This document shows, one piece after another, positions 43,980 to 52,748 of a DNA stretch of 64,000 nucleotides. The stretch is taken from NCBI GenBank assembly GCA_963997635.1, contig CAXEND010000006.1, positions 58,734-122,733 of the forward strand, written 5' to 3'. Source of the stretch: GCA-2728135 sp002728135. Its GTDB lineage: Bacteria > Pseudomonadota > Alphaproteobacteria > UBA828. The notes below the pieces were generated by a model. The model had not been told where the DNA came from, ran no database searches, and saw only the letters and a list, made by a program, of their open reading frames with translations. The translations under genes were made by a program, and so were the position numbers. Position 1 is the stretch's first letter; every line of letters starts with the position of its first letter.

Positions 43980-45209
43980 CTAACCAGATAATAGAATTTG
44001 GTGAACATTTGTTCGCTTAGTACGAAATCCAGCCTCACAATATGATAAATAATATTTCCAAGTTCTGCAGAATCTATCGTCAAACCCCATTTTTTTTATC
44101 TCAGGAAGAGCATTTTCGAATCTTTCTCTCCAAGCTAAAAGAGTTTTAGCATAATCATCTGCGTGGGATTTATCATGAACCCATTTAAAACCATTATTGC
44201 TAACTAATTGCATTAACAAAGACCTAGTTGGCAGCATACCACCAGGAAAAATATATTTTTGAATAAAGTCTACACTTGAGCGATAGTTCGAATATGCACT
44301 TTCATCAATAGTAATAGCCTGTAGAACTACTTTTCCACCTGGGCGGAGCAGTGACCTAAGTCTCTTAAAATAGAGTTCCCAATAACGTTCTCCAACAGCC
44401 TCAATCATTTCTACAGATACTATTCTGTCAAATTGGCCAACAATATCTCTATAATCCTGTAGTAAAAATTCAACTTTTGATGACTCATTATTATTTTTGT
44501 GAAAAATAAGTGATTCATTGTATTGAGCAGATGAAATAGTAACAGCCTTGACCTTACAATTTGTTTGTTTAGCTGCATATATTGCGAACCGGCCCCAACC
44601 AGAACCAATCTCCAATAAATTGTCCTCAGGTGAAATTTCTAATAGATTTAATAAGCGATCCGATTTACATCTTTGAGCATCCTCTAGACTAATTTCCTTG
44701 CCCTCGAACAACCCTGATGAATAAGACATACTATCATCTAGCCATAGTCTATAAAATTCATTCCCAAGATCATAATGTGCTGCAATATTGCGTCTGCTCC
44801 CATGTATAGAATTTGGACGAAAATAATGTATAAGCTTATTCAAAGAGAAGTTAAATCTACTACCATTACCGGCTGATTTCCATGCTCTGATATTCAAGGA
44901 TATTAATTCTAGTAATTTTGCTAGATCATCGCTGGACCAATCGTTATTGATATAGCCTTCAGCAAAACCAATACTACCCCAGAATAATATTCTTCTTACA
45001 ATTCTTGGATTTAAAATTTTTATCATTGCTTTAGGCCCAGGGTTAGGACCACTGAATGACTCCTTCCCTCCATCTGGCATACAAATAACAAGAGTCCCGC
45101 ATTGAATTCGTCTTACTAATTTTAATAAAAAAGAATATTCTCCTTTTTCCTGAAGATTAAAACTTGGATTGGAGTCTACAAGGGCATCAAGACTATTTAA
45201 AACCATCAT
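43980..45209 (-). CDS. Cyclopropane-fatty-acyl-phospholipid synthase family methyltransferase
   Basis: A 409-residue SAM-dependent lipid methyltransferase. An N-terminal lipid-binding domain (residues 1-120) precedes the catalytic domain with 'MSYSSGLFEG', the SAM motif 'LLEIGSGWGRFAIYAA' near residue 197, and 'VSVEMIEAVGERYW'. The C-terminus 'YYLSYCEAGFRTKRTNVHQ' is typical. It would methylate a double bond of membrane phospholipid acyl chains. In this gene setting relatives produce methylated or furan fatty acids rather than plain cyclopropanes, so I do not name it cfa. It starts within the DUF1365 stop (ATGA overlap). Confidence 0.9.
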   Translation of the reverse strand: MMVLNSLDALVDSNPSFNLQEKGEYSFLLKLVRRIQCGTLVICMPDGGKESFSGPNPGPKAMIKILNPRIVRRILFWGSIGFAEGYINNDWSSDDLAKLLELISLNIRAWKSAGNGSRFNFSLNKLIHYFRPNSIHGSRRNIAAHYDLGNEFYRLWLDDSMSYSSGLFEGKEISLEDAQRCKSDRLLNLLEISPEDNLLEIGSGWGRFAIYAAKQTNCKVKAVTISSAQYNESLIFHKNNNESSKVEFLLQDYRDIVGQFDRIVSVEMIEAVGERYWELYFKRLRSLLRPGGKVVLQAITIDESAYSNYRSSVDFIQKYIFPGGMLPTRSLLMQLVSNNGFKWVHDKSHADDYAKTLLAWRERFENALPEIKKMGFDDRFCRTWKYYLSYCEAGFRTKRTNVHQILLSG

Positions 45210-45967
45210 TTACCTACCAAATTAGATATAGGAGTATGTTTGTAGAACGGTACACGCTTAATCAATAAGCGTAATGCCTCATAGTGAATGCCAATGATAA
45301 CCTTAAAAGTCATAACAGGGTCTGTAAAAAATACTTTAAGAAGAGCAAGGTTATTAAGTTTTTTAGGTTTTACTCTTAAAGTTGCCACCATAGAATCTCC
45401 TGATGCACTTAAAACTTTAATCAAGATGGAAAAAAAATCATCACACATTGAAACTCGAAAGCTATATTGTGCATCCATACTAATAAATGGCGAGACAAAA
45501 AAAACTTTTTTGTCATCGTGAAAAATTACTTTTTCAAGTGCGTTAGAAATATCAATGGGGATAACATAGCAATGTTGTTCCCCAAAGGTATTTTTTACCT
45601 CATAAATAATAGCCTTCAATTCTTCATCTTGGTCATAACAGAAATACATACTTAATGGATTAAACACGTAACCAAATATTCTAGGCATGGAAAAAAGATA
45701 GACTTTGCCTTTCTTAATATTAACTCCATGCTGCATCAATAGATGATCAACCCAAGGCTTTAGCGGTGACCCATCACGTGGACCATGATCTTTGTCATAG
45801 AATGAAAATAAATTAAATCGGTTATATGAAAAAAACCATATTTGTTTTTGTATTTTAGAAATTTGTCTAATATCTAATAATAACGCAGATATCCGATAAG
45901 AAAAACTATGCCTTGCGGGTTTTGTCCGAGTATGTCTTACCCACCCGCGAAATAAAGTATTATTCAT
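45206..45967 (-). CDS. DUF1365 family protein
   Basis: A 253-residue protein of DUF1365. Family segments are 'GWVRHTRTKPARHSFSYRI' at the N-terminus, 'RDGSPLKPWVDHLL', 'RIFGYVFNPLSMYFCYDQD' and 'FGEQHCYVIP' with conserved His and Cys. Its biochemical role is not settled; it always accompanies the FAD oxidoreductase and lipid methyltransferase and is thought to help in lipid modification. Here it is between those two genes, overlapping the methyltransferase start. Confidence 0.9.
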   Translation of the reverse strand: MNNTLFRGWVRHTRTKPARHSFSYRISALLLDIRQISKIQKQIWFFSYNRFNLFSFYDKDHGPRDGSPLKPWVDHLLMQHGVNIKKGKVYLFSMPRIFGYVFNPLSMYFCYDQDEELKAIIYEVKNTFGEQHCYVIPIDISNALEKVIFHDDKKVFFVSPFISMDAQYSFRVSMCDDFFSILIKVLSASGDSMVATLRVKPKKLNNLALLKVFFTDPVMTFKVIIGIHYEALRLLIKRVPFYKHTPISNLVGK

Positions 45968-46015
45968 TTTTTATCGACACGCATATGAAAGAAAATATAT
46001 ACAACATTAAAATAA

Positions 46016-47320
46016 TTACGCTCTAACACCATTTGATTTCCAAGGTGCAACTATACCAAATTTCTCCGATATATTTAATGCTGATAACAACGCATCCTCA
46101 TGAAATCCATAGCCAAAATAACTACCACAGAACCAAATATTATCTTTCCCCTGAATTATTGATAAATTCTTCCTTGCTCTTTGGGCATTATGATTTAATA
46201 AAGGGTGTGAATATAAAAAAGACTTTTTAAACATTTTTGGATCAATCCTTTTTGGTGGATTAAGAGTCAGAAAAATATTTGGTAAATCATTGAATTTATG
46301 CAAGTTATTTAACCAATAAGTTACTCCTAAATTATTTTTCTCTAGTCCTGTATCTATTACGTTCCATGAGGACCAAACAGATCTCCTTTTTGGCATTAAA
46401 TTAACATCCTCGTGTAAAACAGCCTTATTAAGGCAATATTTAAATCCACCTAAGATTTCTTTCTCTTTTAGAGTGGGACAATCTAGAATGTTTAATGCCT
46501 GATCAGCATGTGAAGCAATTATAACCATGTCATGAGTATATTTATTACCTATTTGGTCAATCAAAATAACTTTATTATCTTGCCTAATTACGTTTACGAT
46601 CTGACAATTTAGTTTTATTGGCTTTGGTATATCTTGAACGATTTTTTTTACATAACTTCTACTTCCACCGATAACTGTTTTCCAAACTGGTCTATTTCCT
46701 AACTTCAATAATCCATGATTATCAAAAAAATTAACAACACTACTGAAAGGAAAATCAGATGCCTGGCTAATAGGAACTGACCAGATTGCAGCAATCATTG
46801 GTAATAAATGCAGATTAATAAAAGAATCAGAATATGAGTTTTCTTTTAGAAAATCTGCAACAGTAAAATGAGAGAAAGATTTTGATTTAATAGACGATAA
46901 TTTATAAAATCTTAACAAATTAACAATAATTGACCAATGAGAAAATTTGAGAAGATTGTTGCGCTGGGCGAAAAAACCATTTAGGCCTTTGCTACAATAT
47001 TCAATGTCTAAACGACTAAGGCTTACTGCAAAAGACATATCGCTAATTTTAGTCTTAACCCCAAGATAATCAAATAATGATGTTAGATTTGGGTAAGTTT
47101 TATTATTAAAAACAATAAAACCTGTATCTACACATTTCTTTTGATTTCCTAAAGTAATATTAACTGTATTACTATGCCCCCCCACGTAATCATTCTGTTC
47201 ATAGATTTGAACATCATGTCTTGTAGATAATAACCATGCAGCAGAAATACCAGCAATACCTGAACCAATGACAGCAATATCTAGCATATCTGGTGACATA
47301 TTTGATTTTGTATTTGTCAT
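46016..47320 (-). CDS. FAD-dependent oxidoreductase (amine-oxidase-like)
   Basis: A 434-residue flavoprotein. The Rossmann motif 'IAVIGSGIAGISAAWLLS' is at residues 13-30, followed by 'YEQNDYVGGHSNTV' and the C-terminal 'NIWFCGSYFGYGFHEDALLSAL'. This is the desaturase/oxidase-like protein that heads the DUF1365/methyltransferase cluster in many proteobacteria. It would oxidise or desaturate an acyl chain before or after methylation. It is the first gene of a four-gene minus-strand operon; the 392-bp upstream gap contains its promoter. Confidence 0.9.
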   Translation of the reverse strand: MTNTKSNMSPDMLDIAVIGSGIAGISAAWLLSTRHDVQIYEQNDYVGGHSNTVNITLGNQKKCVDTGFIVFNNKTYPNLTSLFDYLGVKTKISDMSFAVSLSRLDIEYCSKGLNGFFAQRNNLLKFSHWSIIVNLLRFYKLSSIKSKSFSHFTVADFLKENSYSDSFINLHLLPMIAAIWSVPISQASDFPFSSVVNFFDNHGLLKLGNRPVWKTVIGGSRSYVKKIVQDIPKPIKLNCQIVNVIRQDNKVILIDQIGNKYTHDMVIIASHADQALNILDCPTLKEKEILGGFKYCLNKAVLHEDVNLMPKRRSVWSSWNVIDTGLEKNNLGVTYWLNNLHKFNDLPNIFLTLNPPKRIDPKMFKKSFLYSHPLLNHNAQRARKNLSIIQGKDNIWFCGSYFGYGFHEDALLSALNISEKFGIVAPWKSNGVRA

Positions 47321-47712
47321 ATATTAATTTTGAGTCAACTAAGAAATAATATTTATTTAAATTAAATTTAAATACGATGTATTTATTTATTTGGATTATA
47401 ATTATAAATCAAATTAACTCTTTTCTTAATTTAAAAAATATTAGATATACTTCTAAATTATCGGTTTATTTATGAATGTTTTGTAAATTGGCCTCTATTA
47501 TGATAATTTATAGCTGTTTTTAACTATCAGAACATAAAATTATGAATTATACAGTTTCATCAGGCAAAAATCTTATTGAAACTATTATCATTTCACACTT
47601 TAATAGAATTTATCAGTGAAAAAGGTTTTAAAGCCATAAACTGGGGACACATGAGCCTCTTTATTTCACTAATGTATTTTTTACAATAGCTAACAGAACG
47701 GGAGGACGAGCT
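47321..47712. promoter_or_regulatory. Divergent intergenic region, lipid-modification operon / aldehyde dehydrogenase
   Basis: 392 bp, strongly AT-rich. It has a 12-bp palindrome TTATAATTATAA at 47396-47407, flanked by TTTGGA and ATCAAA, which could be an operator but could also be chance in such AT-rich DNA. I looked for an RpoE/ChrR-type promoter for the minus-strand operon and saw none that is convincing. A 25-codon ORF near 47541 has no ribosome site and is not believed. Confidence 0.4.
47701..47705 (+). promoter_or_regulatory. Ribosome binding site for a GTG start
   Basis: GGAGG lies seven bases before the GTG at 47713. It makes the GTG a confident start for the aldehyde dehydrogenase; no ATG nearby fits the family's N-terminus. 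Confidence 0.85.
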
Positions 47713-49209
47713 GTGGCATACGGAAGACCCTCATTTAAAGAACATTATGACAATTTTATTGGTGGCAGCTGGGTTGCACCTGTCGATGGTGAATACTTTG
47801 ATAATCATTCTCCTATCGACAACAGCCTTATAGCTCGCGTAGCTAAATCTAATGAGAAAGATATAGATTTAGCAGTCAAAGCAGCATGGGATGCAGCAAG
47901 CTCATGGAATAAGACTTCAGCTGCTGAGCGCAGTCAAGTATTAATGAAAATAGCAGACAGAATTGAAGAAAACCTTGAAGATCTTGCTTTAGTTGAAACT
48001 TGGGATAACGGTAAAGCCATACGTGAAACAAAAGCTGCAGATCTACCTCTAACTGTTGATCATTTTAGGTATTTTGGAGCAGCTATTAGAGCAGAATCAG
48101 GAGAAACATCTGACTTAGATGCAACACGAGTAACCCAAGAAATACATGAACCACTTGGTGTAGTAGGACAAATTATACCTTGGAATTTTCCTATTCTAAT
48201 GGCTGCATGGAAACTTGCCCCAGCATTGGCAGCAGGAAATTGTGTGGTTATTAAACCTGCAGAACAAACACCGGTAGGAATCATGGTGCTTATGGAACTT
48301 ATAAGTGACCTTATCCCTGCTGGAGTTGTAAATGTAGTTAGTGGATTTGGCCCTGAGGCTGGACAACCTCTTGCAACACATCCAGACATTAAGAAGGTTG
48401 CATTTACGGGAGAAACAACCACTGGCAGACTCATTATGCAATATGCATCAGAGAATATAATTCCTGTAACTCTTGAGCTTGGAGGAAAATCTCCTAACAT
48501 ATTCTTTGAAAGCGTTGCAGCTCAAGACGATGAATTCTTAGATAAAGCAATCGAGGGTTTTGTTATGTTTGCTTTAAACCAAGGAGAGGTTTGTACATGC
48601 CCTTCGAGAGCCTTGATCCAAGAGAATATATATGAAGAGTTTATTAGCCGTTGCCTCGAAAGAGTTGAGGCTATAACTCTTGGTGATCCATTAGAGGATA
48701 ATACAATGATGGGTGCCCAAGCTTCCAATGATCAGTATGAAAAAATTCTAAATTATATTGATGTTGGAAAGCAAGAAGGTGCTGAAGTTTTGATCGGGGG
48801 TGAAAAATTTGACAACCCAGTTCATCCAAATGGTTTTTATATTAAACCTACCGTCTTCAAAGGCCATAATAAAATGCGAATATTCCAAGAAGAGATTTTT
48901 GGACCTGTGGTTAGTGTCACTACTTTTAAAGACGAAGCGGAGGCACTTGCTATAGCCAATGATACACTTTATGGGCTAGGTGCAGGTGTTTGGACCAGAG
49001 ATATACACCAAATGCAATCAATGTCTCGAGGTATAGAGGCAGGTAGAATATGGTGTAACTGTTACCATGATTACCCATCACATGCTTCTTTCGGAGGTTA
49101 CAAGAAATCTGGGATTGGCCGTGAAACACATAAAATGATGCTTAATCATTACAGACATACAAAGAACGTAATAACTTCTTATGATAAAAATAAACTAGGT
49201 TTCTTCTAA
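47713..49209 (+). CDS. NAD-dependent aldehyde dehydrogenase (ExaC/AcoD type)
   Basis: A 498-residue aldehyde dehydrogenase with a GTG start. The catalytic Cys is Cys294 in 'LNQGEVCTCPSR', the general base Glu255 in 'LELGGKSP', and 'FTGETTTGR' binds the cofactor. The CTCPSR form is typical of acetaldehyde dehydrogenases of the ExaC/AcoD group, which are often paired with a DUF779 gene, exactly as here. It would oxidise acetaldehyde or another short aldehyde to the acid. A strong hairpin separates it from the DUF779 gene. Confidence 0.93.
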   Translation: MAYGRPSFKEHYDNFIGGSWVAPVDGEYFDNHSPIDNSLIARVAKSNEKDIDLAVKAAWDAASSWNKTSAAERSQVLMKIADRIEENLEDLALVETWDNGKAIRETKAADLPLTVDHFRYFGAAIRAESGETSDLDATRVTQEIHEPLGVVGQIIPWNFPILMAAWKLAPALAAGNCVVIKPAEQTPVGIMVLMELISDLIPAGVVNVVSGFGPEAGQPLATHPDIKKVAFTGETTTGRLIMQYASENIIPVTLELGGKSPNIFFESVAAQDDEFLDKAIEGFVMFALNQGEVCTCPSRALIQENIYEEFISRCLERVEAITLGDPLEDNTMMGAQASNDQYEKILNYIDVGKQEGAEVLIGGEKFDNPVHPNGFYIKPTVFKGHNKMRIFQEEIFGPVVSVTTFKDEAEALAIANDTLYGLGAGVWTRDIHQMQSMSRGIEAGRIWCNCYHDYPSHASFGGYKKSGIGRETHKMMLNHYRHTKNVITSYDKNKLGFF

Positions 49210-49229
49210 ACCTTACCGTATTAGATTAA

Positions 49230-49260
49230 AGGATGCCTTCTTTTTCAAAGAAGGCATCCT
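49230..49260 (+). terminator. 14-bp hairpin after the aldehyde dehydrogenase
   Basis: AGGATGCCTTCTTT (49230-49243) pairs perfectly with AAAGAAGGCATCCT (49247-49260), leaving a TTC loop. The tail (ATTCTTAATATTT) is T-rich but broken. It is probably an attenuating terminator or mRNA stabiliser, reducing expression of the downstream DUF779 gene. Confidence 0.75.
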
Positions 49261-49273
49261 ATTCTTAATATTT

Positions 49274-49280
49274 GGAGGTG
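49274..49280 (+). promoter_or_regulatory. Ribosome binding site of the DUF779 gene
   Basis: GGAGGTG sits three bases before the ATG at 49284. It rules out the in-frame TTG at 49272, which would overlap it. Confidence 0.8.
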
Positions 49281-49283
49281 CTC

Positions 49284-49649
49284 ATGACTGTAGAAAGGGT
49301 TTCAGTCACAGAATCTGCAGCCGCTATAATCGACAAATTACGCGAGAAACATGGCAATTTAATTTTCCATCAAAGTGGTGGATGCTGTGATGGATCAATG
49401 CCTATGTGCTTCAAAGAAGGGGACTTCCTAATTGGCCGTAGGGATGTATGTTTAGGTCAAATACACGGCTGTAATTTTTATATGGCCCCAGATCAATTCG
49501 AATACTATAAAAATATGCATGTATGTATTGATATAGTCGAGGGACGCGGCTCTAGTTTTTCATTAGAAATTCCTTTGGGACTAAGGTTTATGGCAATTTC
49601 AACACTCTTTACTGACGAAGAAATAAATAATCTCACTCCCTTAGTTTAA
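49284..49649 (+). CDS. DUF779 domain protein
   Basis: A 121-residue protein of DUF779. It is rich in cysteine and glycine around 'FHQSGGCCDGSMPMCF' (residues 31-46) and 'DVCLGQIHGCNFYM' (residues 55-68), which look like metal or redox sites. Genes of this family sit beside acetaldehyde dehydrogenases, where they are proposed to help the dehydrogenase work; the mechanism is not known. Start chosen from the ribosome site. Confidence 0.88.
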   Translation: MTVERVSVTESAAAIIDKLREKHGNLIFHQSGGCCDGSMPMCFKEGDFLIGRRDVCLGQIHGCNFYMAPDQFEYYKNMHVCIDIVEGRGSSFSLEIPLGLRFMAISTLFTDEEINNLTPLV

Positions 49650-49745
49650 TCCCGAACCCTCAATATTTTTTAGATTATTGATTTTATCTAACGTACATTA
49701 TTTTAATAAACTATATTAAATTAAAAAAATCCCATGAGGATAAAT

Positions 49746-50045
49746 ATGTTCATAGCTATGAATCGTTTTAAAATAGTTATAGGTAAAGAATCTGATTTTG
49801 AAAAAATTTGGAAAAATAGAGAAACTTATTTGAACGAAGTTCCTGGATTTATTTCATTTAATCTTTTACGCGGGGATACTCAAGCGGATCATACTCTATT
49901 TGCTTCACATAGTACTTGGGCATGCCAAGATGACTTTATAAAATGGACAAATTCGGAATCCTTTAGAAAATCACATAAAGGGGCAGGTAATCATAGAGAT
50001 CTATATATAGGACACCCACATTTTGAAGGCTTTAATGTAATTTAA
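49746..50045 (+). CDS. ABM-superfamily monooxygenase-like protein
   Basis: A 99-residue dimeric alpha-beta barrel protein of the antibiotic biosynthesis monooxygenase superfamily. The N-terminus 'MFIAMNRFKIVIGKESDFE', 'VPGFISFNLLRG' and 'HSTWACQDDFIKWTNSESF' closely resemble HmoA/IsdG-like heme monooxygenases. No axial His can be assigned with certainty. I start at 49746, where a GAGGA ribosome site at 49736-49740 gives proper spacing, rather than at the ATG four codons before. Possible roles are heme degradation or oxidation of a small aromatic; no heme uptake genes are nearby. Confidence 0.82.
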   Translation: MFIAMNRFKIVIGKESDFEKIWKNRETYLNEVPGFISFNLLRGDTQADHTLFASHSTWACQDDFIKWTNSESFRKSHKGAGNHRDLYIGHPHFEGFNVI

Positions 50046-50149
50046 TAAATTCATAATTCAAAAGTCATGGAATTGTAGTGACCAAATAACATCTCTTTAG
50101 ATAATAAATTACTTAGAATAATGAATAGTCTAAAAAGGAGCAATAATAC

Positions 50150-50692
50150 ATGATACGCCACCATGAAAATGCACCAGGTTTGTGTCAAATAGCTGATGAA
50201 GATACTCAATCGTATGTGTTTAATCAGACTATGCTCAGAATCAAAGACCCGGAAATATCTTTAGATTTCTATACTCGTATAATTGGAATGACCTTATATA
50301 GAAAACTTGAATTTCCAGAAATGAAATTCACACTCTATTTTCTTGCCATGTCCGGAGATGTCCAGAATGATGAGGTGCCGACAGAAGACAACAAAAGAAC
50401 AACTTGGACATTCGAACAAAGAGCAATGCTAGAATTAACCCATAACTGGGGATCTGAAACAGAAGCAGGACCGACATATCATAATGGTAATAGTGATCCA
50501 AGAGGGTTTGGGCATATAGGTTTTAGCGTACCTGATGTTTACGAAGCATCTAAAAGGTTTGAAAAACTTGGTGTTAAATTTGTTAAAAGACCAGACGATG
50601 GAAAAATGAAAGGGTTAGCTTTTATAGAAGATCCTGACGGGTATTGGATAGAAATATTGCAAGCAAATATAATAGAAAAAAATTCTAAATAA
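50150..50692 (+). CDS. gloA: Lactoylglutathione lyase (glyoxalase I)
   Basis: A 180-residue glyoxalase I of the longer, eukaryote-like type. Metal ligands fit Gln in 'FNQTMLRIKDP', Glu in 'LELTHNWG', His in 'GFGHIGFSV' and Glu in 'DGYWIEIL'. The enzyme turns the methylglyoxal-glutathione hemithioacetal into S-lactoylglutathione. AAGGAG ribosome site ten bases before the ATG. The surrounding aldehyde dehydrogenase and SOD genes place it in a group of detoxification functions. Confidence 0.93.
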   Translation: MIRHHENAPGLCQIADEDTQSYVFNQTMLRIKDPEISLDFYTRIIGMTLYRKLEFPEMKFTLYFLAMSGDVQNDEVPTEDNKRTTWTFEQRAMLELTHNWGSETEAGPTYHNGNSDPRGFGHIGFSVPDVYEASKRFEKLGVKFVKRPDDGKMKGLAFIEDPDGYWIEILQANIIEKNSK

Positions 50693-50730
50693 GATATTTA
50701 AAAAATTGTTTTATTTTAATATCTAGGATA

Positions 50731-51099
50731 TCAGAGGCGAGTTATGCCTTGAGGTGATATTCGCCATAGTATCCTTGTAACTGCGTTTTCCTTTGGAATC
50801 TTACCAATATGATCAGACTCCATCGAAGTTATAGATTTTCCAGTGACCGTGATCTCCCTATCATAAACAGACAAGACACTTTTTACCATAGATCCATAAT
50901 CTGGGTGAATTAATTCAATATACTCTCCTGGGGAAAGATATTCGCCCTTATTTATAACTTTCCCCAGGACATAATCACCATCATCAAGATATGGGGACAT
51001 ACTATGCCCCTTTATTCTTATGACCCTCCAACCAAGTATCGACTTAAAATGGCTCAAAGTACTGGATAAACTGTCTCCAGACTTGGTGGATATGGGCAT
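50731..51099 (-). CDS. sodX: Nickel superoxide dismutase maturation protease
   Basis: A 122-residue signal-peptidase-like (S26/S24) protein. The Ser-Lys dyad is Ser33 in 'IKGHSMSPYLDDGDYV' and Lys73 in 'YGSMVKSVLSV'. In other bacteria SodX removes the N-terminal propeptide of nickel SOD so that the new amino terminus can bind nickel. The frame overlaps sodN by 46 bases. A TTG at 51057 overlaps the sodN TGA stop and would give a 108-residue protein that keeps both catalytic residues, so the real start is uncertain. No transmembrane segment is needed or seen. Confidence 0.88.
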   Translation of the reverse strand: MPISTKSGDSLSSTLSHFKSILGWRVIRIKGHSMSPYLDDGDYVLGKVINKGEYLSPGEYIELIHPDYGSMVKSVLSVYDREITVTGKSITSMESDHIGKIPKENAVTRILWRISPQGITRL

Positions 51100-51551
51100 A
51101 CGCTTCGTGTTGTTTTAATATCTTTTGTTGTCCAATAAATCTCAGCAAATCTATTGATCAGCTCTACAAAATCTTCAGCATCTTTGCGATTAACTCCTTG
51201 CTTGCAGGCACTTCCCTTTAGCATAATATTATGAGTTAATTCATCAATTTCTGGAAAAGCTTCTTTTTGTGGTGTTTTAAAATAGTCACCCCAAATTATA
51301 CGTACTTCATGTTTAGCTTTTTCTGCTTCCTCTTCTTTTCGCATAACGCAACGAGCTATAGTGTTTTGTGAACTAATACCTGTTTTATCACCACTAGCAG
51401 TTTCTTCCATTATATCAATAAGACGTACTACTGACAAAGCTGCAATTTGTGCAGATGACGGGTCATAGATTTTACAAGGAATATCACAATGTGCTTTTGA
51501 TGTTGGTATCTCTTTTAGGTTTTCAAGTCCACGCATAATACTGTGAAGCAT
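51054..51551 (-). CDS. sodN: Nickel superoxide dismutase precursor
   Basis: A 165-residue nickel SOD. A 20-residue propeptide precedes the nickel hook HCDIPCKIY, where after cleavage His1, Cys2 and Cys6 and the new amino terminus bind nickel and Tyr9 guides the substrate. The rest ('RCVMRKEEEAEKAKHEVRIIW', 'LKGSACKQGV') matches the four-helix fold. It removes superoxide without iron or manganese, an adaptation common in marine bacteria. A second ATG at 51536 would shorten the propeptide to 15 residues. The protease gene overlaps its 3' end. No nickel transporter gene is nearby. Confidence 0.95.
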   Translation of the reverse strand: MLHSIMRGLENLKEIPTSKAHCDIPCKIYDPSSAQIAALSVVRLIDIMEETASGDKTGISSQNTIARCVMRKEEEAEKAKHEVRIIWGDYFKTPQKEAFPEIDELTHNIMLKGSACKQGVNRKDAEDFVELINRFAEIYWTTKDIKTTRSVCPYPPSLETVYPVL

Positions 51552-51778
51552 TTTAGGAAACTCCCATCTGTAGTAAACTATTTCATAAATAAAAAATGAA
51601 ATATACTATTAAAAAAAAGTATGTATCATCAAAGGATTTAGCAAAGCCTGAATAAAAATCAAGTGATTTCCACAAATCAGCGTGTATATTTTCAAATATA
51701 ACAATAAAATAAATATTATCTGATGCTTAACAGCAAAATTATATTAAATTTAGGTAAAATACTCAAATCAGCTTGGAT

Positions 51779-52567
51779 ATGAAAATGGATGATGAATCAA
51801 CTATAAATGCAGCCTCGTTGTTATGGGAAATGATGCAAGAAAATTCACAAATTGATGTATTGCCTGAACATTGTAGGCCCAAGACATTAGATGAAGGATA
51901 TGCAATCCAAAGCCAACTAGAAAACCTAACAGGGTTGACTGTTAGTGGTTACAAAGTTGGAGCCACTAATGCTAATGTACAGAAAGGCTTTGGAATTAAT
52001 AGTCCTTTTTTTGGCCGTCTATATGATAATTTTATTTATAGTAACAAAGCGTTTATCCACCGGGGACTTGTTAATTCATATGCAATTGAACCTGAGTTTG
52101 ATTTTATAATTGGTAAAACATTATCACCACGTCATACCCCTTTTACTGAATTAGAAGTTGCAGACGCAATTGATACCGTTCTCCCAGCTATTGAAATTCC
52201 AGATTCCCGCTATAAAGACTGGTTTAAGGTTAAGGCCCCAGACCTAGTTGCAGACAATGCAATTAGCGGACTCTTAGTGATGGGTGTCCCCGAACCCTCA
52301 CTATCTCGTGATGACTTTATCTCACATCATGTTGAAGTACAGATAAATGGTAATACTGTAGCACATGGGCTGGGTTCAAACGTTCTTGGCGGACCATGGA
52401 AAGTCCTGACATGGCTAGCTAATAAATTAAACTCTCAAGGAATGACCCTTAATGCAGGCAGTATTATTACTACAGGTAGTGCTTCCGATGTTATTTACTG
52501 TGGAGCTGGGGATGCAGTTAAATGTGATTTTGGAACCCTTGGCTGTGTTTCTTTAGAATTTGAGTAA
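51779..52567 (+). CDS. 2-keto-4-pentenoate hydratase-like (MhpD family) enzyme
   Basis: A protein of about 262 residues of the MhpD/fumarylacetoacetate hydrolase superfamily. Metal-binding Glu residues are in 'AIEPEFDFIIG' (ExE) and 'LPAIEIPDSRY'. Relatives add water to 2-hydroxypenta-2,4-dienoate or decarboxylate oxalocrotonate during aromatic meta-cleavage. No other meta-pathway gene is present, so the in vivo substrate is open. The start could be ATG 51779 or 51785; no good ribosome site distinguishes them. Confidence 0.87.
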   Translation: MKMDDESTINAASLLWEMMQENSQIDVLPEHCRPKTLDEGYAIQSQLENLTGLTVSGYKVGATNANVQKGFGINSPFFGRLYDNFIYSNKAFIHRGLVNSYAIEPEFDFIIGKTLSPRHTPFTELEVADAIDTVLPAIEIPDSRYKDWFKVKAPDLVADNAISGLLVMGVPEPSLSRDDFISHHVEVQINGNTVAHGLGSNVLGGPWKVLTWLANKLNSQGMTLNAGSIITTGSASDVIYCGAGDAVKCDFGTLGCVSLEFE

Positions 52568-52571
52568 CACA

Positions 52572-52652
52572 TTATAAGAAATAACCAGAACCAAAAAGAG
52601 CAAAAAGTGCTGCCCCAAATAAAATCAGTGCTAATGTACGTGAAAAAAACAT
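52572..52652 (-). CDS. Very short hydrophobic ORF (26 aa)
   Basis: ATG at 52652 opens 26 codons ending in TAA at 52572. The product, MFFSRTLALILFGAALFALF followed by GSGYFL, is a single predicted membrane helix. A GGGAG ribosome-like site lies nine bases upstream on the minus strand. It occupies most of the gap between the hydratase and the next ORF and would converge on the hydratase with four bases between stops. Real small membrane proteins look like this, but so can chance ORFs; conservation is needed. Confidence 0.5.
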   Translation of the reverse strand: MFFSRTLALILFGAALFALFGSGYFL

Positions 52653-52748
52653 ATATTTAGACTCCCTCACATATTTTTTGATTGAAAAAAACCATAATAC
52701 CTATAAGTATTTATAGTATAATATAAAGTATACATTCAGGTAGGAACG

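Noticed and set aside
47541..47618. 25-codon ORF in the gap before the aldehyde dehydrogenase
   Set aside because: No ribosome site, no hydrophobic or other coherent character; expected by chance in AT-rich DNA.
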